DNA of 64,000 nucleotides from Pseudomonas sp. MIACH. Its GTDB lineage: Bacteria; Pseudomonadota; Gammaproteobacteria; Pseudomonadales; Pseudomonadaceae. The position numbers and the translations under genes were made by a program. Shown here piece after piece: positions 19,868-29,270 of this stretch. The stretch's first letter is position 1. Each line of letters opens with the position of its first letter. A model generated the notes under the pieces. It saw nothing but the letters and a program-made list of their open reading frames with translations, was not told the DNA's origin and did no database searches. The stretch spans positions 186,001 to 250,000 of the forward strand of contig NZ_LHVO01000056.1 of the NCBI RefSeq assembly GCF_001269925.1, read 5' to 3'.

Positions 19868-21132
19868 CAAGTGCGCACATGACCGTCGCCGAACACCACG
19901 TACTTCTCGCTGGTCAGGCCTTCCAGGCCAACCGGGCCGCGTGCGTGGAGCTTGTCGGTGGAAATGCCGATCTCCGCCCCCAGGCCATACTCGAAGCCGT
20001 CGGCAAAGCGCGTCGAGGCGTTGATCATCACCGAAGCGGAATCCACTTCGGTGAGGAAACGCCGGGCATCGCTGAAATGCTCGGAAACAATGGCGTCGGT
20101 GTGCTTGGAGCCGTATTTGTTGATGTGTTCGATGGCCTGGTCCAGGTCGTCAACGATGCGGATCGACAGGATCGGCGCCGTGTACTCGGTGTACCAATCC
20201 TCTTCGGTGGCTTCGATCACGTCCGCGCCCAGCAGGGCACGGGTGCGTTCGCAACCGCGCAGTTCCACGCCCTTGTCACGGTAGATGGCTGCCAGCGGCG
20301 GCAGCACGCGCTCGGCAATGCCGACGTGTACCAGCAGGGTTTCCATGGTATTGCACGGCGCATAGCGGTGGGTCTTGGCGTTGTCGGCGATGCGGATCGC
20401 CTTGTCGATGTCGGCGGCGATGTCGATGTACACGTGGCAGACGCCGTCCAGGTGCTTGATCACCGGCACCTTGGCATCGCGGCTGACGCGCTCGATCAGG
20501 CTCTTGCCACCACGCGGCACGATCACGTCGACGAATTCCGGCATGGTGATCAATGCACCGACGGCGGCGCGGTCGGTGGTTTCGACCACTTGCACCACTT
20601 CGGCCGGCAACTCGGCCACGGCCAGGCCCTGCTGGATGCAGGCAGCAATGGCGCGGTTGGAATTGATCGCCTCGGAACCGCCACGCAGGATGGTGGCATT
20701 GCCGGACTTGAGGCACAGGCTCGCGGCGTCGATGGTCACGTTCGGGCGCGACTCATAGATGATGCCGATCACGCCCAGGGGCACGCGCATCTTGCCGACC
20801 TGAATACCGGACGGCAGGTAACGCATGTCGCGGATTTCACCGATGGGGTCAGGCAGCTTGGCCACCTGACGCAAACCTTCGATCATGTCGTCGATGCGTG
20901 CCGGGGTCAGCGCCAGGCGGTCCAGCAGGGCCGGCTCAAGGCCATTGGCGCGGCCGTTGGCCAGGTCCAGTTCGTTGGCGGCGGTCAGCTCGGAGCGCGA
21001 AGCGTCCAGAGCATCGGCGGCGGCCAACAGGGCACGGTTCTTCTGCGCGGTGCTCGCACGGGCGATCAACCGCGAGGCCTGACGGGCAGCGCGACCCAGG
21101 CGGGTCATGTAGTCAAGAACGGACTCAGTCAT
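19867..21132 (-). CDS. proA: Gamma-glutamyl phosphate reductase
   Basis: Second enzyme of proline synthesis, 421 aa. It reduces glutamyl-5-phosphate with NADPH; the catalytic Cys lies in HRYAPCNTMETLL. It is first in the proA-nadD-rsfS-rlmH-pbpA-rodA-mltB-rlpA run on this strand. Confidence 0.96.
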   Translation of the reverse strand: MTESVLDYMTRLGRAARQASRLIARASTAQKNRALLAAADALDASRSELTAANELDLANGRANGLEPALLDRLALTPARIDDMIEGLRQVAKLPDPIGEIRDMRYLPSGIQVGKMRVPLGVIGIIYESRPNVTIDAASLCLKSGNATILRGGSEAINSNRAIAACIQQGLAVAELPAEVVQVVETTDRAAVGALITMPEFVDVIVPRGGKSLIERVSRDAKVPVIKHLDGVCHVYIDIAADIDKAIRIADNAKTHRYAPCNTMETLLVHVGIAERVLPPLAAIYRDKGVELRGCERTRALLGADVIEATEEDWYTEYTAPILSIRIVDDLDQAIEHINKYGSKHTDAIVSEHFSDARRFLTEVDSASVMINASTRFADGFEYGLGAEIGISTDKLHARGPVGLEGLTSEKYVVFGDGHVRT

Positions 21133-21307
21133 GGTCAGGGAGTCTTGGCAAAGAGGAAAGCGGCAGATTATAGCTGTGACGCCGCCCTACGGACAGCGGT
21201 GAGGGGCGGATGGTCGAAATGAACTGTAAAAACCCGGGGTTCAGCGGTAATTAAGGTGGGAGTTGTTATTATTCCGTCACATTTAGCCGTATTAACCCCA
21301 GACCGCC

Positions 21308-21991
21308 ATGCCCAGTTCTACCCCCCAACGCCCCGCCAGCGCCCTGCCCGACAGCTTCTTCGACCGTGATGCGCAAATACTCGCGCGTGATTTGCTCGGA
21401 AAAGTCATCCGCCATCGCGTCGGCGATATCTGGCTTTCAGCGCGCATTATTGAAACCGAAGCCTATTACGTGGCCGAAAAAGGCAGCCACGCTTCACTCG
21501 GCTACACAGAAAAGCGTAAGGCTTTGTTTCTGGATGGTGGGCATATCTATATGTACTACTCCCGTGGCGGCGATTCGCTGAACTTCAGCGCGCAGGGACC
21601 GGGCAATGCCGTGCTGATCAAATCGGCCTATCCCTGGGTCGATGAAACCTCCGGGCCCGCCAGTCTCGCGCAGATGCTGCTGAACAACCCGAATGCCGAT
21701 GGCAGCCCCCGCCCCTCGCAAAAGCTGTGTGCCGGCCAGACCTTGCTGTGCAAGGCACTGGGCCTGAAGGTGCCGATGTGGGATGCCAAGCGTTTTGATC
21801 AAGAGTTGCTCTACGTTGAGGACGTCGGCCAGACACCGACACACATCATCCAGACCACTCGCCTGGGCATCCCCAGCGGCCGTGACGAGCACTTGATGTA
21901 TCGCTTCGTCGATGCTGGCTATGCGCCCTATTGCACACGGAACCCGCTGCGCCGGGGCCAGGTCGAAGGCCGGGATTATTTTCTGATTTGA
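21308..21991 (+). CDS. DNA-3-methyladenine glycosylase, AAG/MPG family
   Basis: Base-excision repair enzyme of 227 aa that removes alkylated purines. AAG-family features are visible: DLLGKVIRHRVG, ARIIETEAYY with the catalytic Glu, and HIYMYYSRGGDSLNF. Divergent from proA, as in P. aeruginosa. Confidence 0.92.
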   Translation: MPSSTPQRPASALPDSFFDRDAQILARDLLGKVIRHRVGDIWLSARIIETEAYYVAEKGSHASLGYTEKRKALFLDGGHIYMYYSRGGDSLNFSAQGPGNAVLIKSAYPWVDETSGPASLAQMLLNNPNADGSPRPSQKLCAGQTLLCKALGLKVPMWDAKRFDQELLYVEDVGQTPTHIIQTTRLGIPSGRDEHLMYRFVDAGYAPYCTRNPLRRGQVEGRDYFLI

Positions 21992-22076
21992 ACACTGGTG
22001 CCGCAGACAGTTGATCCCTCGCACAGGGGATCTACAGCGTTTCGCGTTATGTATTACATAGAGGGAGTGACGTTTT

Positions 22077-23393
22077 ATGGGCCAATGGCTCGATAGCATT
22101 ACCGGCTGGCTGACCCTCAACCCGGAATGGCTGGCGGTGGCGGTGTTTATTGTCGCGTGCGTGGAATGCCTGGCCATTGCCGGGCTGATCGTGCCAGGCA
22201 CGGTGTTGCTGTTTGCCATTGCCGCACTGGCTGGCAGCGGCGCGTTGTCCCTGAGTGAAACCCTGCTGATGGGGTTCCTGGGAGGCTTGTTGGGCGACGG
22301 GGTTTCCTACTTCCTGGGCCGCCACTTCCATCAGAACATCCGCCGCCTGCCTGGCCTGCGCCACCACCCCGAATGGATGAACGGCGCCGAAACCTACTTC
22401 CACAAATACGGCATCGCCAGCCTGCTGGTAGGACGTTTCATCGGGCCATTGCGGCCGATGCTGCCCATGGTGGCGGGGATGTGCGACATGCCGTTCGTGC
22501 GCTTCGCCCTGGTCAGCGTTCTCGCGGCAGCCGGTTGGTCGGTCGCCTATCTGCTGCCGGGCTGGGCGACCGGCGCTGCATTCCGCCTGCCATTGCCGGA
22601 AGGGTTCTGGCCTGAGGCGGGGATTGTCACCGCTTGTTTGGCGGTCGTGTTGGGATTGAGCCTGAACACCAGTCTGCGCGGCCATCGCCGTGCCACCTTG
22701 TGGATAGGCTGCGCCAGCCTGACCTTGTTGATCGCCCTGTTTATCGGTTATCCGCATCTGGACGACTTTGACCAGGGCCTGAGCGCACTGGTGCAGGAAC
22801 ATCGCAGCGCCTGGCTGGATCAGACCATGGTGATGATCACCCAACTGGGCGAGTTCAAGAAAATGTTCTTCGCCAGCGCCGTATTCACTGGCCTTTTGTT
22901 ACTGGCTCGGCAGTGGCGCCATGCGCTGTTTGTCGGCGCGACACTGGCCGGGGCGGCCGTGATCAACACCGGCACCAAGCTGTTCTTCGCACGCGGCCGC
23001 CCGGAAATCCTCACCGACCCACTGACCAGCTTCAGCATGCCCAGCGGCCACGCGTCCGGTGCTTTCGCGTTTTTCCTGGCCTTGGCGGTACTGGCCGGTC
23101 GCGGCCAACCGACACGGCTGCGCCTGACCTGGATGCTGCTGGGCTGTATTCCCGCCGCCTTTATCGCGCTGTCACGGGTCTACCTGGGCGCCCACTGGCC
23201 TACCGACATCCTGGCAGGCACATTGCTGGCAATGACGGTGTGCGCGTTCAGCCTGGGCGTCAGCCAGTATCGAAGCCCATTGCCGGCCATGCCGAAAAAA
23301 ACCTGGTGGTTGCTCCTGCCGGCACTGCTGGCGGTGCTGAGTTTTATCGCACTCACCGGCACGCCCCATGCCTTGCTGCGGTATGCCTATTAA
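22077..23393 (+). CDS. DedA-PAP2 fusion membrane protein
   Basis: Polytopic membrane protein of 438 aa. Residues about 1-200 are a DedA (SNARE-associated) domain with the typical GDGVSYFLGRH and FIGPLRPMLPMVAG; DedA proteins handle undecaprenyl-phosphate or other lipids across the membrane. Residues about 230-420 form a PAP2 phosphatase with its three motifs KLFFARGRP, PSGH and SRVYLGAHWPTD. The joint layout suggests dephosphorylation plus flipping of a polyprenyl or phospholipid carrier (inference). Its 3' end overlaps the convergent LON-domain gene by four bases. Confidence 0.9.
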   Translation: MGQWLDSITGWLTLNPEWLAVAVFIVACVECLAIAGLIVPGTVLLFAIAALAGSGALSLSETLLMGFLGGLLGDGVSYFLGRHFHQNIRRLPGLRHHPEWMNGAETYFHKYGIASLLVGRFIGPLRPMLPMVAGMCDMPFVRFALVSVLAAAGWSVAYLLPGWATGAAFRLPLPEGFWPEAGIVTACLAVVLGLSLNTSLRGHRRATLWIGCASLTLLIALFIGYPHLDDFDQGLSALVQEHRSAWLDQTMVMITQLGEFKKMFFASAVFTGLLLLARQWRHALFVGATLAGAAVINTGTKLFFARGRPEILTDPLTSFSMPSGHASGAFAFFLALAVLAGRGQPTRLRLTWMLLGCIPAAFIALSRVYLGAHWPTDILAGTLLAMTVCAFSLGVSQYRSPLPAMPKKTWWLLLPALLAVLSFIALTGTPHALLRYAY

Positions 23394-23980
23394 GTGAACA
23401 ACTCACCCTGCAACTCGTCGAGCAGCATCTGGATCGCATCCAGCCGCTGCTGCGGGTCATCGAGTTGCAGCAGATCAATCTTGTCAGCCTCGGTGAACGG
23501 CAACAGATAAGCCAGTTGATTGCCCAAGGCCTGCTGGCCATCGGCATGGGTGCCCATGTCCAATGAGGCGACCATCGGGTGTTCGGCCAGGGCCTGGAGC
23601 AAAGCCAGCAGGTCGGCATCCTCTTCTTCCAGCGCCTGGTCCGGCAGTTCTTCCAGCCATTGCACCTCGGCCACCAGCAACTGGTCCTTCTGCACGCCGG
23701 CGTCACGCACGCGGAAGCGACGCCCGCCTTCGACGCGAATCCCCAGCAGACCGTTGTCCTGCTGCTTGAAGTCGCGAATCAACGCTTCGCAGCCGATCAA
23801 CGCGTAGCCATCCGGGGCCATGCCGACTTCCTTGCCATCAAGGATGCATACCACGCCGAAGCTTTCGCCCTTTTTCAGGCAACGGCTGATCATATCCAGA
23901 TAGCGCGCCTCGAACAGTTGCAGATCGAGGGTGCAGCCTGGGAACAGCACGGTATTGAGCGGGAACAGCGCCAGACTCAT
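23390..23980 (-). CDS. LON substrate-binding-domain protein
   Basis: Stand-alone Lon N-terminal domain of 196 aa (ALFPLNTVLFPGCTLDLQLF, then a GFGVVCI-like region), lacking the ATPase and protease parts. Such proteins are common in Pseudomonas; a role as adaptor or substrate binder is guessed from the domain only. Confidence 0.88.
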   Translation of the reverse strand: MSLALFPLNTVLFPGCTLDLQLFEARYLDMISRCLKKGESFGVVCILDGKEVGMAPDGYALIGCEALIRDFKQQDNGLLGIRVEGGRRFRVRDAGVQKDQLLVAEVQWLEELPDQALEEEDADLLALLQALAEHPMVASLDMGTHADGQQALGNQLAYLLPFTEADKIDLLQLDDPQQRLDAIQMLLDELQGELFT

Positions 23981-24001
23981 AAAGGTTTCCTTAAACCCGG
24001 T

Positions 24002-24718
24002 TTAAACAATCACTGACACAGCCAGCGGCAGGAACACCGCCGTCGCCACGCCCATCAGACTCATGGCCAGCGCCGCAAAGGCACCGCACTCTTCGCTTTC
24101 CTGCAGGGCCACCGAAGTGCCGACGGCGTGGGCGGTCATGCCCAAGGCCATGCCGCGCGCCTCGGGGCTGTGCACCCCCAGACGCGAAAGTAACGCCGGG
24201 CCAACCATCGCGCCCACCACCCCGGTAATCAGCACAAACACCGCCGCCAAGGCTGCCACACCGCCGATCTGCTCGGCCACCAGCATGGCAATCGGCGACG
24301 TCACCGACTTGGGCGCCATGGTCATCAGCATCATGTGTTCGGCGCCGAACCCCCACCCCAACAGTACACACAGGCCGGTGGCCAGCACCCCGCCTATCAC
24401 CAGCGTAGTAAAAATCGGCCAGAACAATTGGCGAATCCGCCGCAGGTTCAGATAGAGCGGCACGGCCAGCGCGACGGTGGCCGGGCCCAGCAGGATGCCC
24501 ATGATCTCGGTGCTCTTGCGGTACTCGGCATAGCCCAGGCCGCACGTGAGCAATACACCGATCACCAGCAACATCGAGACCAACACCGGCTGCAGGAAAA
24601 TCCAGCGGGTTTTCTCGAACCCCGCCAGCACCAACTGATAGGCCCCGAGGGTGATGCCGATGCCGAACAAAGGATGATGAATCACCGCCGTCCATGCGCC
24701 TTGCCAGTCGAAGATCAT
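24002..24718 (-). CDS. lrgB: LrgB/CidB-family membrane protein
   Basis: Membrane protein of 238 aa with about seven hydrophobic segments and the LrgB-typical APKSVTSPIAM. LrgAB/CidAB proteins influence murein hydrolase activity and, in some bacteria, pyruvate transport. It overlaps the lrgA stop by four bases. Confidence 0.9.
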   Translation of the reverse strand: MIFDWQGAWTAVIHHPLFGIGITLGAYQLVLAGFEKTRWIFLQPVLVSMLLVIGVLLTCGLGYAEYRKSTEIMGILLGPATVALAVPLYLNLRRIRQLFWPIFTTLVIGGVLATGLCVLLGWGFGAEHMMLMTMAPKSVTSPIAMLVAEQIGGVAALAAVFVLITGVVGAMVGPALLSRLGVHSPEARGMALGMTAHAVGTSVALQESEECGAFAALAMSLMGVATAVFLPLAVSVIV

Positions 24719-25068
24719 TGATCCTTCTCCTTGCGCTTGACCATGTGCTCCATCAACAGCCCGACCACGCCCATGGCAATCACCAGCGACAACACCAGCG
24801 CGCCGACGATGGCCCAGAAATCAGCGGCAATATCCTTGGCGTAGACCATCACTCCCACCGCCGGCGGGACCAGCAGTAACGGCAAGTAACGCAGCAGGCT
24901 GCTGGCCGCAAGGCTCAAGGGCTCGCCGACTTCACCGCGCCACACCAGGTAACCCAGCATCAGCAACAGGCCGATGATCGGCCCCGGCAGTACCGGCAGC
25001 AGCAGATGATTGATCGCCGTGCCGATCAACTGAAACAGCACCAGCCATGTCAGACCGCGTAACAGCAT
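24715..25068 (-). CDS. lrgA: LrgA/CidA-family holin-like protein
   Basis: Protein of 117 aa with four hydrophobic segments; the LPGPIIGLLLML motif marks the family. First gene of the lrgAB pair. The C-terminus is short and basic (KRKEKDQ). Confidence 0.9.
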   Translation of the reverse strand: MLLRGLTWLVLFQLIGTAINHLLLPVLPGPIIGLLLMLGYLVWRGEVGEPLSLAASSLLRYLPLLLVPPAVGVMVYAKDIAADFWAIVGALVLSLVIAMGVVGLLMEHMVKRKEKDQ

Positions 25069-25233
25069 CCGTTCTCTCCCCCTCTTGAGCTCGCCCGCAT
25101 TATAAGCATGCCCGCCCTATGCACCGGCATTCGCCAAAAGCATGGTGGGTTGACCGGGCTGGTTGGCCATGATGATCTACATTGGTTCTCTGTAACCCCA
25201 AAAAACAGAACCGATGAACCAAGGAGAGACGCA

Positions 25234-25689
25234 ATGCCCTATGTACCCGTAGCGCAGCTCAAAGACTATGTCGGCAAGGAACTGGGACGTTCCGAATGGC
25301 TCACCATCGATCAGGCCCGTATCAATCTGTTCGCAGAAGCCACCGGCGATCATCAGTTCATTCATGTCGACCCGGTCAAGGCTGCACAGACGCCGTTCGG
25401 CAGCACCATCGCCCACGGTTTCCTGTCGTTGTCACTGATGCCCAAGCTGATGGAAGACATCCTGATCGTGCCCGAAGGCCTGAAGATGGCCGTCAACTAC
25501 GGCCTGGACAGCGTGCGTTTTATCCAGCCGGTGAAGGTCAATTCCAACGTGCGCCTGAACGTGACGCTCACCGATGTCACCGAGAAAAAACCCGGCCAGT
25601 GGCTGCTCAAGGCCACCGCTACCCTGGAAATCGAAGGCCAGGAAAAACCCGCCTACGTGGCCGAGTCGTTGTCGCTCTACTTCGTTTAA
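25234..25689 (+). CDS. MaoC-like (R)-specific enoyl-CoA hydratase
   Basis: Hot-dog-fold protein of 151 aa. The hydratase-2 motif FAEATGDHQFIHVDP carries the catalytic Asp and His and is followed by GSTIAHGFLSLSL. The start follows a strong AAGGAGAG site; an upstream in-frame extension has no homology. Probable role in fatty-acid or polyhydroxyalkanoate metabolism. Confidence 0.9.
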   Translation: MPYVPVAQLKDYVGKELGRSEWLTIDQARINLFAEATGDHQFIHVDPVKAAQTPFGSTIAHGFLSLSLMPKLMEDILIVPEGLKMAVNYGLDSVRFIQPVKVNSNVRLNVTLTDVTEKKPGQWLLKATATLEIEGQEKPAYVAESLSLYFV

Positions 25690-25703
25690 TACACAACCGC
25701 CCA

Positions 25704-25805
25704 CTGTAGGAGCTGGCTTGCCAGCGAAAAACGCCCAGGCGCCGCGTTCCTCCTGAATGCCAGCATCCGCGTTGACGACCCTCGCCGGCAAGCCGGCTCC
25801 TACAG
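25704..25805. repeat. REPIN of a second sequence class
   Basis: Left arm CTGTAGGAGCTGGCTTGCCA and right arm TGGCAAGCC-type complement ending GGCTCCTACAG enclose about 55 bp. The core differs from the GTGGGAGG class elsewhere in the window, so two REP families coexist. Confidence 0.8.
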
Positions 25806-25883
25806 GTCATTATTAGCCCATAGACCACTAGGTATGGCTCCCTCGCTGCGGCATACTCGGCGCTTAATTATCCGGATCCCGCT

Positions 25884-27602
25884 ATGCGCCCACTCGCTCC
25901 CCTTGCCCTTGTCCTGTTGCTCACCGCTTGCGGAGATGGCGAATCGCTGTTGCCGCCCGATGCGCGCCTGCCCGACGGCGGCCGTTACCGGGGCGATGTG
26001 GTCAATGGTTTGCTGCAGGGCCAGGGCCGCGTGGACTACCCCAACGGCAGTTGGTACGCCGGGCAGTTCGACAAGGGCCAGTGGCACGGCCAGGGCGAGT
26101 GGCATGGCAGCAACGGCGAAGTCTATAAAGGCCAGTTCCAGCAGGGCCTGTTCGATGGCCAGGGCAGCCTGACCACGGCCGGCAGCCATTATGTCGGCGG
26201 GTTCAAGAACGGCCGGCGCAACGGCGAAGGCACCCTCAAAGAGGGGCAGATGACCTATCGCGGCGAATTCAAAGACGACCAGTATTCCGGCCTCGGTCGC
26301 CTGGAGCTGGCCGACGGCAGCCAGTATCAGGGCCAGTTCGCCCACGGCAAGCCGAATGGCGAAGGCCAGCGCAATGACGACAGCGGCAACCAGTTCAGCG
26401 GCCACTTCGTCGACGGCCAGTTGGAGGGCAACGGCACGTTCAACAGCGCCGACGGCGATATCTATGTCGGCCAGTTCAAGCAGAACCAGCTCAACGGCAA
26501 GGGCCGCTATGAAAACGCCGATGGCGACGTGTGGATCGGCCAGTTCAAGGAAGGCGCACTCAGCGGCAAGGGTGAGTTGATCGGCGTGGATGGCAGCCAT
26601 TACGTCGGCCAGTTCAGCGATTGGCGCTTTACCGGCGAAGGCCGCCTGAACCTGACCGATGGCAGCTTCTATATTGGCGGCTTCGACAGCGACAGCTACC
26701 AGGGCAAGGGCACCCTCGTCCTCACCGACGGCACCGTGCTGGCCGGCACCTGGGTCAACGGCATGCGCGTGCGTGACGCCGACGGCGCATTGTTGCCCGA
26801 CCCGCTGGAGATCGGCGTCCTGGCCCAGGGCCGCCTGCTGGACGCTGCCCTCGCCGCCGTGCCAGCGTCCACCCCCGCAGTGGAGTTGTACACCCTGGCC
26901 GTGGCCGGCGACGGCAAACAAAGCGTGTTCCTGCGCGAAGCCGATTACGTCAGCAATATGCTCGCCACCCGCTTCGGCGCCCGTGGGCAGATCCGCCTGG
27001 TCAACCACCGCGACCATATCGCCGACCGGCCACTTGCCACCCGCGAAAGCCTGCGCCGTGCCGTGCAGACCCTGGCCGAGCGCACCGGCCCGGAAGACCT
27101 GGTGTTTATCTACCTGACCAGCCACGGCACCCACGAACACGAACTGGTGCTGGACCAACCACGCATGGAACTGGCCGACCTGCCCGCCGATGAGCTGGCC
27201 GCGGTGCTGGCGCCGCTGAAAAACCGCGACAAGATCGTCGTGATCTCGGCCTGCTACTCCGGCGGCTTCATCCCGGCGCTCAAGGACGAACGCACCCTGA
27301 TCATGACCGCCTCGCGCGCCGACCGCGTGTCCTTCGGTTGCTCCGAAGAGGCCGACTTCACCTACTTCGGCGATGCCCTCTTCGCCCAAGCCTTCAACCA
27401 GACCGACGATTTGCAGCAAGCCTTCAAGCTCGCGCAGTTGCATGTGAGCGAACGCGAACAGGCGGACAACTTCGAAGCATCCGAACCGCAGATCTGGGCC
27501 CCCAAAGGCGTGATCGCCCATTGGCAATTATTACGCAAGCAGCAGGCACGAAAGGCGCTCGAAAGCGTCTCAATGAATAGCAAGGAAGCCAAAGGCAACT
27601 AA
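25884..27602 (+). CDS. MORN-repeat lipoprotein with C13 (legumain-like) peptidase domain
   Basis: Predicted lipoprotein of 572 aa (lipobox LLTAC, residues about 12-16). About 12 MORN repeats of 22-23 residues (pattern YxGQFxxGxxxGxGxxxxxDG) fill residues about 30-295. A caspase-like C13 peptidase domain follows, with the catalytic His in YLTSHGTHEHE and Cys in VISACYSGGF. MORN repeats often bind lipids, so a membrane-bound protease is inferred. Substrate unknown. The same architecture occurs in other pseudomonads as far as I recall. Confidence 0.85.
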   Translation: MRPLAPLALVLLLTACGDGESLLPPDARLPDGGRYRGDVVNGLLQGQGRVDYPNGSWYAGQFDKGQWHGQGEWHGSNGEVYKGQFQQGLFDGQGSLTTAGSHYVGGFKNGRRNGEGTLKEGQMTYRGEFKDDQYSGLGRLELADGSQYQGQFAHGKPNGEGQRNDDSGNQFSGHFVDGQLEGNGTFNSADGDIYVGQFKQNQLNGKGRYENADGDVWIGQFKEGALSGKGELIGVDGSHYVGQFSDWRFTGEGRLNLTDGSFYIGGFDSDSYQGKGTLVLTDGTVLAGTWVNGMRVRDADGALLPDPLEIGVLAQGRLLDAALAAVPASTPAVELYTLAVAGDGKQSVFLREADYVSNMLATRFGARGQIRLVNHRDHIADRPLATRESLRRAVQTLAERTGPEDLVFIYLTSHGTHEHELVLDQPRMELADLPADELAAVLAPLKNRDKIVVISACYSGGFIPALKDERTLIMTASRADRVSFGCSEEADFTYFGDALFAQAFNQTDDLQQAFKLAQLHVSEREQADNFEASEPQIWAPKGVIAHWQLLRKQQARKALESVSMNSKEAKGN

Positions 27603-27631
27603 GCTGTAACGTGTAACAAGGGGGAAACACC

Positions 27632-28273
27632 ATGTACCTGACACCTCAGCATATCTTGCTCGCAGGGGCCTCTGGCCTCACTGGCGAACACCTGCTCGAC
27701 CGCCTGCTCAACGAACCCACCGTGACCCGTGTGCTCGCGCCAAGCCGCAAGCCACTGGCCGAGCATCCTCACCTGGAAAACCCGGTGGGCGATCCGGCGG
27801 TGTTCCTGCCGCAACTGAGCGGTCGGGTGGATATCGCCTTCTGCTGCCTGGGCACCACCATCAAGAAAGCCGGATCGGAAGAAGCCTTTCGCGCGATTGA
27901 CCTGGACATGGTCGTGGCCTTCGCCAAGCGCGCACGGGAAATGGGCGCGCGGCACCTGATCGTGATCAGCGCGATTGGCGCCGACCCGAAATCCTCGGTG
28001 TTCTACAACCGGGTCAAAGGCGAAATGGAACAGGCATTGAAGGCTCAAGACTGGCCGCAGTTGACCATCGTGCGGCCTTCGTTGCTGCTCGGGGAGCGGC
28101 TGGAGCCACGTTTGGCCGAGCAACTGGCCGGGCCGCTGTCACGATTGATTCCGGGAAAATACCACGGCATTGAAGTCTGCGAACTGGCGAGGGCCATGTG
28201 GCGCCTGGCGCTGGAAGAGCAGGATGGGGTGCGGGTGGTGGAGTCGGACGAACTGCGCAAGCTCGGTAAATAA
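27632..28273 (+). CDS. NAD(P)-binding short-chain oxidoreductase-like protein
   Basis: Atypical Rossmann-fold protein of 213 aa (HTATIP2/TIP30-like). The N-terminal GASGLTGEHLLD is the dinucleotide-binding loop, and the KGEMEQAL segment corresponds to the YxxxK region with the Tyr altered. GGGG ribosome site upstream. Substrate unknown. Confidence 0.82.
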   Translation: MYLTPQHILLAGASGLTGEHLLDRLLNEPTVTRVLAPSRKPLAEHPHLENPVGDPAVFLPQLSGRVDIAFCCLGTTIKKAGSEEAFRAIDLDMVVAFAKRAREMGARHLIVISAIGADPKSSVFYNRVKGEMEQALKAQDWPQLTIVRPSLLLGERLEPRLAEQLAGPLSRLIPGKYHGIEVCELARAMWRLALEEQDGVRVVESDELRKLGK

Positions 28274-28290
28274 AGCCGAACACAAAGCAA

Positions 28291-28340
28291 AAATGTGGGA
28301 GGGGCAAGTCGAATCGTCGCACCGCCCCTCCCACATTGGT
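28291..28340. repeat. REP doublet, short form
   Basis: Arms AATGTGGGAGGGGC and GCCCCTCCCACATT separated by about 20 bp, between convergent genes. Confidence 0.75.
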
Positions 28341-28363
28341 TTTGTGGTGCTTTCACGTCAGCG

Positions 28364-28648
28364 CTAGAGCCCGCCCGTCGCGTTAAACCCTACCCCCAGC
28401 ACCGTCAACACTGACAGCGGCAATAACAGCGTGTCGAGCAGCGCGCTGGCCGGCAGGTCGACGCCGGGATAGCTCGGCGCCTCGGCACCAAACCGGTCCT
28501 TGGCGCAGCAACCGCCGTTCATTGCATACAAATCCAACCGCGTGCCGGCATACACCACCGGCGCGCCGGGCTGGGCGGCGTCCAGGGTACGCGCGGTGGC
28601 GCAGCCGGCCAGCTGCAGCGCCAGTATCACCAACAGTGCCTTATTCAT
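28364..28648 (-). CDS. YceK/YidQ-family lipoprotein
   Basis: Small lipoprotein of 94 aa; lipobox LAGC at residues 14-17. The body (VYAGTRLDLYAMNGG, then PGVDLPASALLDTLLLPLSV) matches the DUF1375 (YceK) family of unknown function. Its start lies inside the last codons of ubiX, so it is probably translated from the mpl-ubiX message. Confidence 0.85.
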   Translation of the reverse strand: MNKALLVILALQLAGCATARTLDAAQPGAPVVYAGTRLDLYAMNGGCCAKDRFGAEAPSYPGVDLPASALLDTLLLPLSVLTVLGVGFNATGGL

Positions 28649-29270
28649 CGCTGCTCAAATGGTGTTCGCCCCAACGCGGCAGCATGTCCTGAGGGATATT
28701 CAACAGGTTGAGAATGCGCGCCACCACGAAATCCACCAGGTCATCGATGGTCTGCGGCTGGTGATAGAAGCCGGGCGAAGCCGGCAGGATGGTCACCCCC
28801 ATATTCGACAGCTTGAGCATGTGTTCCAGATGAATGCTCGAATACGGCGCCTCACGCGGCACCAGGATCAACTGGCGACGCTCCTTCAACGTCACGTCGG
28901 CAGCACGCTCGATCAAGTTGTTGCAAGCGCCCGTGGCAATCGCCGACAACGTCCCGGTGGAGCACGGCACCACCACCATTGCCGCTGGCGCGCCGGAGCC
29001 CGATGCCACCGGCGACATCCAGTCTTCCTTGCCGTAGACCTTGATCTGCCCCGCCGCCGCACCGGTGTACTCGGTGAGAAAGGCCTGCATCATCTGCACC
29101 TTGGGCGGCAGCGCGACATCAGTCTCGGTGGCCATCACCAACTGCGCGGCCTTGGAGATCAGGAAGTGCACCTCGCGGTCCTCACGCACCAGGCAATCCA
29201 GCAGGCGCAGGCCATAGGGCGCGCCGGATGCGCCGGTCATCGCCAGGGTGACGCGCTCGGGTCCGCTCAT
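28641..29270 (-). CDS. ubiX: Flavin prenyltransferase UbiX
   Basis: Makes prenylated FMN, the cofactor of UbiD decarboxylase in ubiquinone synthesis; 209 aa. TGASGAPYGLRLLD is the FMN-binding start, with VVPCSTGTLSAIATG in the middle. Overlaps mpl by four bases, the standard Pseudomonas pairing. Confidence 0.95.
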   Translation of the reverse strand: MSGPERVTLAMTGASGAPYGLRLLDCLVREDREVHFLISKAAQLVMATETDVALPPKVQMMQAFLTEYTGAAAGQIKVYGKEDWMSPVASGSGAPAAMVVVPCSTGTLSAIATGACNNLIERAADVTLKERRQLILVPREAPYSSIHLEHMLKLSNMGVTILPASPGFYHQPQTIDDLVDFVVARILNLLNIPQDMLPRWGEHHLSSDE

